Below are positions 8,690 through 19,000 of a DNA stretch of 64,000 bases, in pieces. Position 1 is the first letter of the stretch. Each line of letters opens with the position of its first letter. Position numbers and translations under genes: made by a program. The notes under the pieces were generated by a model that did no database searches, was not told the DNA's origin, and was given only the letters and a program-made list of their open reading frames with translations. This DNA is from a virus, in IMG/VR virus record IMGVR_UViG_3300044800_000040, positions 1 to 64,000 of that record; one strand, given 5' to 3'.

Positions 8690-9421
8690 GTGGGAAAGCA
8701 CACCGACATCCAGTCCCTTCTCAATGCCAGGCTCGCGACGATCTCGCCCGCACTGCCCATTTGTCACGAGAACATTGACTTCACTCCGCCCAACCCGACA
8801 GACGCCGTGCTGCCGCAGATCAGCAAGTGCTATTTCGTCGCCCGCACCCCTGCCGTCGATGACGTCTACACAATCACCATTGACGGCGTGGCGCATACGG
8901 CCTCCGGAGCAAGCCTGTCCGCGATCATGGCCGCGCTCACCGGCAGTATTGTGGGTGCAAGGCTCACCGCTAGCCCTCCCACTGTCATCATCACAGGGGC
9001 GTCAGACGGCACGCCCTTCACCGTGGCTGTGTCCGCTGTGACAGCGGGCGGCGTGCCCATTGCCGGAGCCCTTGCGTCCCCGGCCTACGCCACCACCCAG
9101 GACGCCTTCATCGGCAATGCCTGGCTGCGCTCCTTTCTCATGGAGGGTCGCCCGATGCCCGCCACCATTGGCGTCGACGGGCTCAACAAGCAGGTCGGCG
9201 TGTTCCAGGTGGATGTGCTGTTCGCGGCGGGGGAGGGCTGGGGCGACTGCAAGGCAATGGCGGACACGGTCTGTGCGTTGTTCAAGCGAGGCACCTCCAT
9301 GACCCAGGGCACCAGCCGTGTGCTTGTCGAAGGCAGCGGGCCTGGCCCGGCGACGACCGATGGCCAGTGGTACCGCATCCCCGTGTCGGTCTACTACATG
9401 GCGTTCGTGGAAAATGACTGA
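8690..9421 (+). CDS. Tail terminator-like protein with an inserted beta domain
   Basis: This 243-residue protein starts at GTG with GGAG upstream. Residues 1-45 (DIQSLLNARLATI) and 140-243 resemble a DUF4128-type tail terminator, the ring that caps the finished tail. Residues about 55-140 are a separate Thr/Ala-rich beta segment (DDVYTITIDGVAHTASG), seemingly inserted between strands. Terminators of this type are normally about 140 residues, so the insertion explains the length. It may add a surface feature at the neck. Confidence 0.6.
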   Translation: MGKHTDIQSLLNARLATISPALPICHENIDFTPPNPTDAVLPQISKCYFVARTPAVDDVYTITIDGVAHTASGASLSAIMAALTGSIVGARLTASPPTVIITGASDGTPFTVAVSAVTAGGVPIAGALASPAYATTQDAFIGNAWLRSFLMEGRPMPATIGVDGLNKQVGVFQVDVLFAAGEGWGDCKAMADTVCALFKRGTSMTQGTSRVLVEGSGPGPATTDGQWYRIPVSVYYMAFVEND

Positions 9422-9596
9422 TGCCAAGCCGCAGGCCATTCACAACTTCCGCTGCCCGGTCTGTACCCACTTGCTTTTCAGGGGTCAGGTCCTTATGGTG
9501 GAAATCAAGTGCGACAAATGCAAGTCGCTGATGGTCTTTCATGCATCGGGCAAAGCCCAGTTGATCGAGCGTCGTAGAACGCCTGCTGTGAAGTGA
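9414..9596 (+). CDS. Com-like zinc-finger protein
   Basis: This 60-residue protein starts at an ATG inside the end of the tail terminator gene. It has two CxxC pairs (FRCPVC, then IKCDKC) separated by a short strand pair. The spacing 'CPxCxxLL...G....IEIKCxxC' is that of the phage Mu Com family. Mu Com binds mRNA and allows translation of mom, the DNA-modification gene. No mom homologue follows; the next gene is Rossmann-like protein B. Confidence 0.65.
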   Translation: MTDAKPQAIHNFRCPVCTHLLFRGQVLMVEIKCDKCKSLMVFHASGKAQLIERRRTPAVK

Positions 9597-9627
9597 TTCC
9601 CGGTGGGCGTTTTCTTTTGGAGGCGGA

Positions 9628-10221
9628 ATGGCGAAGATGCGCGTTGAGAACAAGCCGAGGCAGGCAAAGGTGCGGGGAGCCGGCACATCGACAGATGTGG
9701 CCGCTACTCCTGTCTCCCTTGACCCGATCCTGCTCGTGGTTGGTTCGAGCTCGCGCATCGCCCCCGACGTTTCCCTGGCGCACAGCATGTTGGGGGGGCT
9801 GCCCTTCGACGTGATGGTCGTGAACAACACGGGCGCGATCTACACCGACCCGATCAAGTACGTGGCGACCTGGCACCCGGACGACATGGAGCACTTCAGA
9901 GAGAACCGGGCCAAGGTTGGGGGCAACATGGACTTCACTGTGGTGACCCAGTTCAGCCACTACGAGCAGTTCGGTGCAATGCACGTCGGCGTGACCATCA
10001 GCGGGGGCAGCTCCGCACTGTACGCTGTCCTTGCCGGCATCCAGCTCGGGTATTCCCGGGTGTTGATCGCTGGTGTTGATTTGAGAGGTGAGTACGCCCA
10101 CTTCCAGAAGGGGTGGGCGAAGTCGTATGAGGCGATCAAGGACAAGGTCCGGGCCCTGTCCGGCTACCCCAACGAACTGCTGGGCCCACCCAGCCCGGAA
10201 TGGTTGGCGGGCAACAAATAA
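9628..10221 (+). CDS. Rossmann-like protein B (paralogue of the 5549 gene)
   Basis: This 197-residue protein starts after GGAGG. A basic Ala/Thr leader of about 30 residues precedes 'ILLVVGSSS', 'VMVVNNTGAIY', 'YVATWHPDDM', 'SGGSSALYAVLAGIQLGY' and 'VLIAGVDLRGEY'. The motif order matches the 5549 product, so the two are paralogues. The second Gly-Ser-Ser motif and Asp-Leu near the end look more intact here. The fold recalls DUF115/glycosyltransferase-like enzymes; substrate is unknown. Confidence 0.55.
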   Translation: MAKMRVENKPRQAKVRGAGTSTDVAATPVSLDPILLVVGSSSRIAPDVSLAHSMLGGLPFDVMVVNNTGAIYTDPIKYVATWHPDDMEHFRENRAKVGGNMDFTVVTQFSHYEQFGAMHVGVTISGGSSALYAVLAGIQLGYSRVLIAGVDLRGEYAHFQKGWAKSYEAIKDKVRALSGYPNELLGPPSPEWLAGNK

Positions 10222-10239
10222 GCGCAGGAGGATTCTGCC

Positions 10240-11154
10240 ATGACCACTTTCGCCGCGGGCTCCCAGCACGCACTCCAGTACATCACCGAAGTGACGATGG
10301 GCACCACCCCGTCGACCCCGCAGATGATTGCTCTGCGCAACACCAGCTGTACGCTGGATCTGACCAAGGACAACTTCGCCTCGGGCGAGATCCGGTCGGA
10401 CCGCATGATCAGCGACATGCGCCTGGGTGTCCAGAAGGTGGCCGGCGACATTGGCTTCGAGCTCTCGTACAAGGAGTTCGACACCCTTCTCGAGTCGGCC
10501 CTGTTCGGCGCGTGGAACGTCGACGTCCTCAAGGCCGGGGTCACCCCCAAGTACATGACCTTCGAGCGCCAGTTCACCGACATCACCAAGTACCGGGTGT
10601 TCCGTGGCTGCGTTGTGGACAAGCTCTCCCTGTCCATCAAGCCCAACTCCATGATCACCGGCACGTTCAGCCTGATCGGCATCGACAACGTGAACAACAA
10701 TACCCCGCTGGACGCCTCGCCCACTGCGTCGCAGACCAACAGCCCGCTCGACTCGTTCACGGGCACGCTGACGGAAGGTGGGGTGGCCATCGCGACCGTC
10801 ACCGGCATCGACCTGACCCTGAACAACGGAGTCACCCCGGCTCTGGTCGTGGGCTCCACCAAGGCCGCCGCTCTGGTTCCCCAGCGCATCGACCTGACCG
10901 GCTCCATCGACGCTTACTTCCCTGACCTGACCCTGCTCAACAAGTTCATCAACGAGACCGAGTCGAGCCTGTCCATCGTGCTCGGCAACGGCGCCACCAA
11001 GAGCTACACCCTGCTCATCCCGCGCATCAAGTTCACGGGTGGCGAGACCCCGCTCTCCGGCGAGGGCCCCATCGTCCTGAAGATGCCCTTCCAGGCGCTT
11101 CTCGACAGCTCGTCCACCAACACCAACTTCCAGATCACCCGCACGGCCACCTAA
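10240..11154 (+). CDS. Major tail tube protein
   Basis: This 304-residue protein has a strong AGGAGG site and highly biased codons, which fits a high-copy virion protein. It is followed by frameshifted tail chaperones and the tape measure, the normal place for the tube protein. The N-terminus 'GSQHALQYITEVTMGTTPSTP' region and the 'GDIGFELSYKEFD' block fit lambda-like tube proteins. Residues about 155-210 appear to be an added surface domain. Confidence 0.75.
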   Translation: MTTFAAGSQHALQYITEVTMGTTPSTPQMIALRNTSCTLDLTKDNFASGEIRSDRMISDMRLGVQKVAGDIGFELSYKEFDTLLESALFGAWNVDVLKAGVTPKYMTFERQFTDITKYRVFRGCVVDKLSLSIKPNSMITGTFSLIGIDNVNNNTPLDASPTASQTNSPLDSFTGTLTEGGVAIATVTGIDLTLNNGVTPALVVGSTKAAALVPQRIDLTGSIDAYFPDLTLLNKFINETESSLSIVLGNGATKSYTLLIPRIKFTGGETPLSGEGPIVLKMPFQALLDSSSTNTNFQITRTAT

Positions 11155-11180
11155 CATCAACCGACCAAGGGGACACAACA

Positions 11181-11558
11181 ATGGATCTCACGAGCATCAC
11201 CGACATCAGCGGCAACGGCGCGGAACTTGTCATCACCCATCCCGTCACTGGCCAGGACACCGACATCAAGTTCACCCTGGCCGGGTCGGACAGTGAGCAG
11301 TACCGCAAGGCGCAGCGCCTCATCCAGAACCGCCGCTTGCAGAAGCCCGGTCGCATGAAGCTGGACGCCGCGGTCATTGAGAAGGAAGCCCTGGAGCTGC
11401 TCGCCGCTTGCGTGATCAGCTGGAAGGGTGTCCAGCTGGACGGGATGGAGCTGCCTTGCACCCGGGAGAACGCCATGGGCGTCTTCGAGCGGTTCCCCTG
11501 GCTCCGCGACCAGTGCGACAACTTCATCGGCGACCGGCAGAACTTCTTGCAGGACTGA
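11181..11558 (+). CDS. Tail assembly chaperone, first frame (gpG-like)
   Basis: This 125-residue acidic protein lies between tail tube and tape measure. Siphophages usually encode two overlapping products here, the second made by a ribosomal frameshift near the end of the first; both coat the tape measure during assembly. The start has AAGGGG upstream. The frame ends at TGA (11556-11558), while the minus-one frame stays open across that stop. Confidence 0.7.
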   Translation: MDLTSITDISGNGAELVITHPVTGQDTDIKFTLAGSDSEQYRKAQRLIQNRRLQKPGRMKLDAAVIEKEALELLAACVISWKGVQLDGMELPCTRENAMGVFERFPWLRDQCDNFIGDRQNFLQD

Positions 11559-11908
11559 TTGACGCCCTGACTGGCGCAGTCAGGGCAACTGTGCAGCTCG
11601 AGTACCCGAGGAAAGATGGCACGAAGCTCGCTGACCACCTCGACCAGATCCTCCGCACACATGGGGAGCTGCCTCCGGGCTCCCCTGTGGTGGAGGAGAT
11701 CCCTTTCCCAGCAGCCGCTCTCTGGAGCATCTTCTGGCAGCTGTCTGGGGCACGGGGATCAAATGGCTTCGGGCCGACTGGGCTCTCCTTCACGGAGATC
11801 CAAGCCTGGTCAGACCTGTACGCAGTAGAGCTGACACCCTGGGAGGTTGAGGCACTGAAGGCCATGGATGCCGAGTACCTCAAGACCACCGCCCAACTGG
11901 AGAAGTAG
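11546..11908 (+). CDS. Tail assembly chaperone, minus-one frame extension (gpT-like)
   Basis: This open frame of about 120 residues (…AGLIDALTGAVRATVQLEYP to TTAQLEK) has no convincing start of its own and lies in the minus-one frame relative to the 11181 gene. The expected product is a fusion made by minus-one slippage near 11541-11550. I see no textbook X-XXY-YYZ heptamer there, so the exact slip site is uncertain. Its stop TAG sits directly before the tape measure ATG. Confidence 0.6.
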   Translation, partial: LAGLIDALTGAVRATVQLEYPRKDGTKLADHLDQILRTHGELPPGSPVVEEIPFPAAALWSIFWQLSGARGSNGFGPTGLSFTEIQAWSDLYAVELTPWEVEALKAMDAEYLKTTAQLEK

Positions 11909-14632
11909 ATGGCTGACCTCGCTGAACTTGGAATTGCGATCCGCTCCGACGGGGTGGTCGTTGCTGTTGACCGGCTCAAGCAGCTGGAGCAGGAAGCGGG
12001 CAAAGCGGAGTCTGCCACGGACAAGCTCGGCAAGTCCTTCGACAGCCTCCAGTCCATTGCTTTGAAGTTGGCCGGGTACTTTGCCACGTTCGAGCTGGGC
12101 AAGCTGGCCAAGGATGCCACTATGGCGGCCGCGCATCACGAGACGCTGGCCCTGTCCATGCGCAAGGTCGGGGAGAACGCCGGGTACACCATCGACCAGC
12201 TCGAGCACCTCACCGAGACCCTCACCAAGTATGGCATGACCGAGGAAGGGGCGATGGAGGTCATCAACAAGATGGCCGGCCAGTACCTCAACCTCGCTGA
12301 TGCCCAGGAGCTTGCCGAGCGCGCCCGTGACATCGGCATCGCCAAGGGTGAGCAGACCACGGAAGTGATGAGTGCGATGATCCGCGCCATCGAGACGGGC
12401 AACACCAGGATGCTCCGCCAGTTCGACATCATGGTGAACCAGGAGACCGCGGTGCTCAAGTACGCGGACAGCCTGCACCTCTCCACCAAGGAGCTCAACG
12501 AGAACCAGCGCATGGAGGCCATCCGGTTGGAGGTCATGCGCAAGTCCGCAGGCTACGCTGGAGTCGCGGCGTCCACGCAGGACATGCTCACCCGCAAGCT
12601 TGGTGCCCTGCGCCGCGCCTGGGACGAGTTCCATGATGATCTGGGCAAGGCGTTCCAGGGTCCGGGTGCCGCAGTGTTGTCTGCGCTGACCGACCAGTTG
12701 GAACACCTGCGCAAGATCGTGCAGACCGACGAGTTCCAGGACAAGCTCAAGAGGGTGGCCGAGGCCGCTGCCAAGCTCGCCAAAGTTTTGGTGGAGATGG
12801 GGGCACAGGTAGGCACGCTGGCTTACAATCTCCTCGACGTGCTGGCCAACCTGCCCGAATGGGTGTTGGAGGCGGGCATCATTGGGGTGTTCCTGTTCGG
12901 CAAGAAAGCCAAGTTTGTGATCGCGGGCATCGCCGTAGCCGCCAGCGTCATCAAGGGTGTGGAGGCTCGTGGCCGCAAAGCTGCGGATGAGGAGACGGAG
13001 GCAATGGGGTATGGGGCTGCCCCCGGAGCCGCGTCCACTGCCACCGATCTTGACAAGGCCAAGGCCGCCGCAGCCAACGCTGCCAGGCAGGCCGAGTCCG
13101 TCAAGGCTGCCGCAGAGGGAGCCGCCAACCGCAAGAAGGAACTCTCCGAGGAGGAGGCCCTGCGTCAGCGGAAGCTGGCCGCAGAGTTGCTGGCGTCCGA
13201 GAAGGCTGCCGGCGAGGCCCAGTGGGCTGCCCGCATTTCGCTGTACACCGACCAGGGCAAGAAGGTGGAAGCCGCCGAAGCCGAACTGCAGGCCAAGCTC
13301 TACTCCATCGAGATGGACCGCCGGGTGAAGCAAGCCAACATGGATGCCGCCAGTGGCACCAGGGGCAACATCAACGACGCCGCCACGGCAGCAGCAGAGC
13401 AGGCGACCATCGAGGGCATGCGCAAGATTGCCCAGGCCAAGGCCGAGGTGGTCGCCATTCAGCACGAGCTCCAGTCGAAACTCGGCACGGCGATGGGCTC
13501 CGCGGGCACGCTTGGGTCCAGTATTTCCGCGGCGTTCGATGAGTACCAGAAGGGTGCCAACTCCACCACCACGGACGCGAACAAGGAGATGTTCCAGAAG
13601 ATTTTCGTTGAGCAGCGTGCCAGGCTGAGCGAGGACGCTGCCCAGGCTGCCGCTACTGCACAGAATGCCGCACAGCAGACCACTGCGAGTCTGCGTGGCG
13701 AAGGAGCCTCCTCTCTGTTCGGCTTCGACGTGGAGGCACGCCAGGCAGCCAAGGTTGCCCAGGTGCAGGCCGAGGAGGCCGGTAAGATGCTGGCCGTGCA
13801 GAAGCAGATCACGGACGCCGTACGCGAGGAAGCTGCCGCTCGTGAACAGCTCAAGTCTGCCAAGGAGGAAGGTGACTGGTCGGAGGCCAGCCTCGCTGCA
13901 CTCCAGGAAGAGATTGACCGCCGCAAGGAACTGGTCCGGCTTCTTGAACTCCAGAAGGGAGTGCAGGCCGACACCAGTCGCCGCAAGGTCGAGAATGTCA
14001 AGAACGAGCGCACGCTGCTGGGTGGTCTGACACAGGCGTGGAATGACTACTCCGATCAAGTCAGCAACACCGGCAAGAATGTGGGCACCGCGTTCACGAA
14101 CATCATGGGTGGGCTGGAAAACACGATGGTGGAGTTCTTCGACAAGGGCACCATCGGGTGGAAGCAGTTCGGCGCAATGGTCCGCACAGAGCTCACCAAG
14201 ATGTACGTCAAGGAACAGGTCATGGCTCCGCTCATGGCTGGTGCCAAGGGGCTCTGGGCCTCTCTGTTCAGCGCCAACGGCAACGCCTTCGGGCCCAGTG
14301 GCCTGCTCGCCTTCGCGAACGGTGGGGTGGTCAACTCGCCCACCATGTTCGGCTACGGTGCTGGCAACATCGGCATCATGGGTGAAGCGGGGCCGGAGGC
14401 CATTGTTCCCCTGTCCCGGGGCACTGACGGCAAGCTCGGCGTCAAATCGCAGGGAGGCGCGGCTCCTATCAACGTGCAGGTCAACGTGGTGAACCAGTCG
14501 GGCACGGCCGTTCAGCAGAAGGGCCCGGCCAAAGTGCAGTGGTCGAACGAAATGCGCGACGGCATCATCACGGTGGTCGTGGAAGCCATCGATAACAACA
14601 CAGGCGGCCTGCGCACCAAGTTGGGGGGCTAG
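11909..14632 (+). CDS. Tail tape measure protein
   Basis: This 907-residue protein sets tail length and is packed in the tail lumen. It is the longest helical protein of the tail cluster, with an N-terminal coiled coil, a hydrophobic Gly-rich segment around residues 315-350 (FLFGKKAKFVIAGIAVAASV), long Ala/Lys/Glu helices from 370 to 720 and the typical C-terminal 'FANGGVVNSPTMF' plus 'GEAGPEAIVPLSRG' blocks near residues 800-840. By the usual 0.15 nm per residue the tail would be about 135 nm. Confidence 0.9.
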   Translation: MADLAELGIAIRSDGVVVAVDRLKQLEQEAGKAESATDKLGKSFDSLQSIALKLAGYFATFELGKLAKDATMAAAHHETLALSMRKVGENAGYTIDQLEHLTETLTKYGMTEEGAMEVINKMAGQYLNLADAQELAERARDIGIAKGEQTTEVMSAMIRAIETGNTRMLRQFDIMVNQETAVLKYADSLHLSTKELNENQRMEAIRLEVMRKSAGYAGVAASTQDMLTRKLGALRRAWDEFHDDLGKAFQGPGAAVLSALTDQLEHLRKIVQTDEFQDKLKRVAEAAAKLAKVLVEMGAQVGTLAYNLLDVLANLPEWVLEAGIIGVFLFGKKAKFVIAGIAVAASVIKGVEARGRKAADEETEAMGYGAAPGAASTATDLDKAKAAAANAARQAESVKAAAEGAANRKKELSEEEALRQRKLAAELLASEKAAGEAQWAARISLYTDQGKKVEAAEAELQAKLYSIEMDRRVKQANMDAASGTRGNINDAATAAAEQATIEGMRKIAQAKAEVVAIQHELQSKLGTAMGSAGTLGSSISAAFDEYQKGANSTTTDANKEMFQKIFVEQRARLSEDAAQAAATAQNAAQQTTASLRGEGASSLFGFDVEARQAAKVAQVQAEEAGKMLAVQKQITDAVREEAAAREQLKSAKEEGDWSEASLAALQEEIDRRKELVRLLELQKGVQADTSRRKVENVKNERTLLGGLTQAWNDYSDQVSNTGKNVGTAFTNIMGGLENTMVEFFDKGTIGWKQFGAMVRTELTKMYVKEQVMAPLMAGAKGLWASLFSANGNAFGPSGLLAFANGGVVNSPTMFGYGAGNIGIMGEAGPEAIVPLSRGTDGKLGVKSQGGAAPINVQVNVVNQSGTAVQQKGPAKVQWSNEMRDGIITVVVEAIDNNTGGLRTKLGG

Positions 14633-14635
14633 CAG

Positions 14636-14980
14636 ATGAGCTACAACACGTTCCCGACCAGCATCACCGCCCCCTCGTACGGACTGGACGAGGAGGTTGT
14701 GTTTCCCCAGATCGCCACCACGTTTGATGATGGCACGGTGCAGGCACAGAACAAGTACACCCGGGCCAGGCTCTCGTGGACGCTGCAGTGGGACAACATG
14801 CCCGAGGCCGACTACCAGATCCTCAAGGCGTTCTTCCTGGCCAACCGCTCGCTGCGGTTCTACTACACACACCCGATTGACTTGGTCACCCGGTTGTGCA
14901 TGTTCGGGCCCAACAACCTGAAGAACGTGGCGGACCAGCCGGGCCATCGCCGGACGTCCATCAGCATCCTGGAGATGTAG
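14636..14980 (+). CDS. Minor tail protein (gpM-like)
   Basis: This 114-residue protein sits directly after the tape measure where lambda has gpM. It is beta-rich and contains 'ARLSWTLQWDNMP' and 'FFLANRSLRFYYTHP', a pattern typical of short tail-tip hub proteins. A G-rich run before the ATG can serve as ribosome-binding site. It should form the first ring of the tail tip. Confidence 0.65.
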   Translation: MSYNTFPTSITAPSYGLDEEVVFPQIATTFDDGTVQAQNKYTRARLSWTLQWDNMPEADYQILKAFFLANRSLRFYYTHPIDLVTRLCMFGPNNLKNVADQPGHRRTSISILEM

Positions 14981-14981
14981 C

Positions 14982-15623
14982 ATGACCTTGCCGATCAGCA
15001 GCACAGCGATTGTGGAGAAAAACTCCCTGTCCACGGACGGGGTGTTTCTCCTTGCGCTGAAGATCCTGATCCCGGGTACGCCCCCGGTGTACGTTGTGCG
15101 CAACACCGACGACATCACCTGGGCCGGGCAGCTGTACCAGGCCTTCCCCTTTGAGGTCGACGAGATCGGCCAGGGCAAGGATGGGGCAGTGCCCCAGGTC
15201 AACCTCCGCGTCTCCAATGTTGGCCGTGCGCTTGAGTCGTACGTTCAAGCATATGACGCGTACTGCAAGGCCAACGGCTACAGCCGCATCTTCGTCACGA
15301 TCTATGTGGTGAACAGCAAGAACCTGTCCGACCCCACGCCGGAGTGCGAGCACGAGTTCATCCTCAAGAACCCGCAGAGCGGTGAGCAGTGGATGACCTT
15401 CGTCCTGGGCGCGTCCAACCCGTTCCGGATGCGCAGTCCGATGAACCGCATCCTCAAGAACCGCTGCACGAGCACCTTCAAGGATGCCCGCTGCCAGTAT
15501 GCCGGGGCAGTGACCTCGTGCGACCACACGCTGCCCACTTGTCGCAACCTTGGCAACCAGGCTCATTTCGGTGGATTCCCCAGTGCCGGCCCCGGAGGAC
15601 TCAATGTTTCGACCCCTACCTGA
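14982..15623 (+). CDS. Minor tail protein (gpL-like)
   Basis: This 213-residue protein has a beta-barrel N-terminal two thirds and a Cys-bearing C-terminus (RCTSTF, ARCQYAG, TSCDH, PTCRN at about residues 162-188). In lambda gpL four Cys in this place hold an iron-sulfur cluster, so the same may hold here. It lies between gpM-like and gpK-like genes and overlaps the latter by 20 bases. Confidence 0.75.
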   Translation: MTLPISSTAIVEKNSLSTDGVFLLALKILIPGTPPVYVVRNTDDITWAGQLYQAFPFEVDEIGQGKDGAVPQVNLRVSNVGRALESYVQAYDAYCKANGYSRIFVTIYVVNSKNLSDPTPECEHEFILKNPQSGEQWMTFVLGASNPFRMRSPMNRILKNRCTSTFKDARCQYAGAVTSCDHTLPTCRNLGNQAHFGGFPSAGPGGLNVSTPT

Positions 15624-16023
15624 TCTGCGTGACCTCATCGGGGTGCCCTTCGTTGATCGTGGGCGTGACCCGCTCACCGGACTCGACTGCTGGGGTCTGG
15701 TCATGGAAGTGCATCGGCGCATGGGCAACGAGATCCAGGACCTGGGGTCCGCCGCCTCCGCGCACGATGCCGAGGCGTCGTATGCGTGCATGCAGCGGGC
15801 AGTAGCCTTCCGCATGTGGTACAGGGTCGACGTGCCCGAGCTGGGGGACGTGGTTGCAATGGCACTGGAGCCCGAAGCTCCCGAGGCCGTCGGCCACGCT
15901 GGGGTGTACTTGGAGGAGGGTCGCTTCCTCCACACTCTGGTTGGGCACGAGTGCTGCATCGCACGCATCGATGATCACTTCTACAAGAACAAGATCCGGG
16001 GGTACTACAGATGGGACAGGTAG
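15604..16023 (+). CDS. NlpC/P60-type tail peptidase (gpK-like)
   Basis: This 139-residue protein carries the NlpC/P60 catalytic Cys in 'GLDCWGLV' near residue 30 and a His in 'GHAGVYLE' near residue 98. Such domains in tail-tip proteins cut peptidoglycan cross-links or process the tip. I chose the ATG at 15604 because GGAGG lies before it. It overlaps the J-like gene by 13 bases. It lacks the N-terminal JAB domain found in lambda gpK. Confidence 0.8.
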   Translation: MFRPLPDLRDLIGVPFVDRGRDPLTGLDCWGLVMEVHRRMGNEIQDLGSAASAHDAEASYACMQRAVAFRMWYRVDVPELGDVVAMALEPEAPEAVGHAGVYLEEGRFLHTLVGHECCIARIDDHFYKNKIRGYYRWDR

Positions 16024-19000
16024 AGTACCTTCCTCCTGACCGGGCGTACTCCTCGGCACACAAGGGCCGGGAGGATGTGGTTGTCACGTCCATCCCCAAC
16101 CCGTTCGAGCCGCTCGTCCACCGGGTGACCCGTGCGTTCGCTCCTGGCAAGACCGGGCGCGACTACGTGATGGAGTTCTGGCCGCTGCTGCCCCCCGACC
16201 GCGAAGTGATGATGATCATCAACGGGGTGTCCTACCACAATTCCGAGTGCTACGACATCGTCATGCAGCCGGGTGACTCCCTGGCGTTCTACCTCGTGCC
16301 CGGCAAGGGTGGTGGTGGCAAGCAGATCATCACGATGGTCGCCATGATCGCCCTCACCATCGTCACGGGCGGCGCGGGCATGGGCGTGCTGCTGTCCGAC
16401 ATGGCAAGCGAGGGGCTGTATTCTGCCGCGACGATCGTCGCCAGTACATTCGGCACCAGCACCGCGGTTGTGTTCGGCGTTGGCGCTACCATTGTCGGCG
16501 GTGCCGTCATGGCGGCGGTTGGGGCCATGTTGCCCAGCGGGGACAGCTCGTCCAACCAGGCATCGCAGAGCCTGGACGCCAGTGCCACGTACTCCTGGGG
16601 CTTGTCGAACAACCCGGTCGTCGAGGGCGGCCCGTGCCCCTTCCTCTACGGCACCGTGCGCATCACCCCGCCCTGCATCGGGCGCTACGTCATTGATGCC
16701 GCCAGCACGGACACGGACAACAAGAACCAGTACCTCGCCATGTTGTTCCTGGTGGCTGACCATGCGGTCGACTCCATCAGTGACATCTGGATCAACGGCA
16801 ACCCGCTGTCCTACTACACGGACGTGACCACCGAGACGCGCCTGGGCACCAACGACCAGACGGCCATCAGCTTCTACACCGACACCATCAGCCAGAAGGG
16901 CTCCGGTGCGGTGCTCACGGCCACCGGATGGGTCTCGGTGCGCACCGATGGCAATGCGTTGCAGGGCCTGGGTCTGTGCCTGGCGAATGATCAGGGCTTG
17001 TTCCACGGCACGGGCAGCACGACCGAGAGCACCAGCGTCACGGTGCAGGCGCAGTACCGCAAGGTGGGCAGCGTCACCTGGCTCCCCTTCTTCGACAGCG
17101 GGGCAACCGACACCAAGACCATCAGCGGCAACTCCACCTCTCCCCTGTTCCACTACTACCGCCTGGACAACCTGCCGGACGGTCCCGGGCAGTACGAGAT
17201 CCAGTGCCGGTACTTGACCGCACCGTCCGCGGACATTGCATACCGCAACCGCACCATCATCTCGTACATTCACGAGATCATCTACGACGCCTTCACCTAC
17301 CCGGGCCGCTCCCTGCTGGCGCTTAAGATCAAGGCCACCGACCAGCTCTCCGGCAGTGCCCCGTCCATCTCGTGCCTGGTGACTCGCAGCACGGTGAGCG
17401 TGAGCGACGGAGTGACCACGTACAGCAAGCCGGCGAACAGCCCGGCCTGGGCCAGTCTGGAGCTCTTGCAGTCCACCATCTACGGCGGGCAGGTGAGCCC
17501 CTCCCGCTGCGTCTGGGCGGACTTCAACAATTGGGCCACGTGGTGCACCTCCAAGGGCTACACCACGAACTACTACGCGGACACGGCGCAGGGCCTGCCC
17601 AAGCAGCTCGCCGCAGTTGGCATCCAGGGCCGGGGCACGGTCGTGCAGTTCGGCTCCAAGTTCCAGTGCATCGTGGACCGCCCGGTGGCGCTGCCCGTCC
17701 AGAAGTTCCTTTTCAACGTGAGCAACATGCGCGACTTTCAAGAGTCCTGGGCTCCGATGGAAGGGCGCGCCAACATCATCGAGATCACCTACTTCGACTC
17801 CACCGCGGACTACTCGCGCCAGGTGGTGCCGGTGCAGGCCATGGACTTCGACACCACCGACATCGAGGTCATCACCCAGGGCGTCGCCCTGCCGGGTTGC
17901 ACTGACCGGGCCCAGGCGCTGGTCTATGGACAGTTCCTCATCAACTGCAACCGCTACCTGACCAATACCATCACGTTCACTGCGGCCATCGACTCTCTGG
18001 CCTGTACCATCGGTGATGTGGTTGACGTGCAGCACGCCGTGCCGCAATGGGGCTTTGGCGGTCGGGTTGTCTCGGCCACGGCGACCCAGGTCGTTCTCGA
18101 CCAGGAGATGACGATGGTGGCGGGCACGGCCTATGCCATCCAGATCATCCTCGGTGCTGACGACACCCGGGCGGATGTGAACGTGGTCTGCGTGCCGGGC
18201 TCCACCAACACCCTGACCATCGTCGGAGCCTGGCCTGGGGCAACTCCTGCCGCGGACGACCGCTTCGCCTTTGGCCCGGTCGGCTACGTGAGCAAGTCCT
18301 TCCGCATCGTGAGCATGACACGCAACGGCGACTTCCAGCGCAAGCTCACGGCGCTTGAATACTACGAGCCGGTGTATGAGGACGCCGTGTCCATCCCGGC
18401 AATGGTCAACCAGTCGCTGCTGCCCTCGGTGTACGCTCTCATCGCCTCCGAGCTGTACGATGTCGTCAGTGGTTGGCCTGTGCCCCGCGTGTCCCTGGCC
18501 TGGAAGGGTGCTGCGCTGAATTGGGATGTGGCCTACCGCGTTGCCGGCACCACTGCCTGGACTTCCCTGGGCACCGTGACCTACCCCAGCAAGGAAGTGC
18601 CCGGCACGATGCTGGTGCCCGGGACGGAGTACGATTTCCAGGTGTCCTCCAACGGTCTGTCCGTCATCTCTCAGGTGCAGTATGCCGGCGGACCGACTCC
18701 CCCTGATGTGGTCGGCCTGTACAGCAGCCTCACTGGCGGTGCGCTGTACCTCAACTGGGACCCCGCGCTGTGCCCGTACAGTGTCAACTACGAGGTGCGC
18801 GAGGGCACCATGTGGGCGACTGCACAGATCATCTACTACGGCCCTGCCACCTCGGTGCCGTTGAGCGGGCCGGGCTCGTTCCTGGTGTCCGCGAACTCGG
18901 GCATGATCTACTCGGCAACCCCCGCAGCCATCACGGTCACGGACACCCCGCTCATCCAGAACGTGATCGCGACCTTTGACGAGTTTGCAACCGGCTGGAC

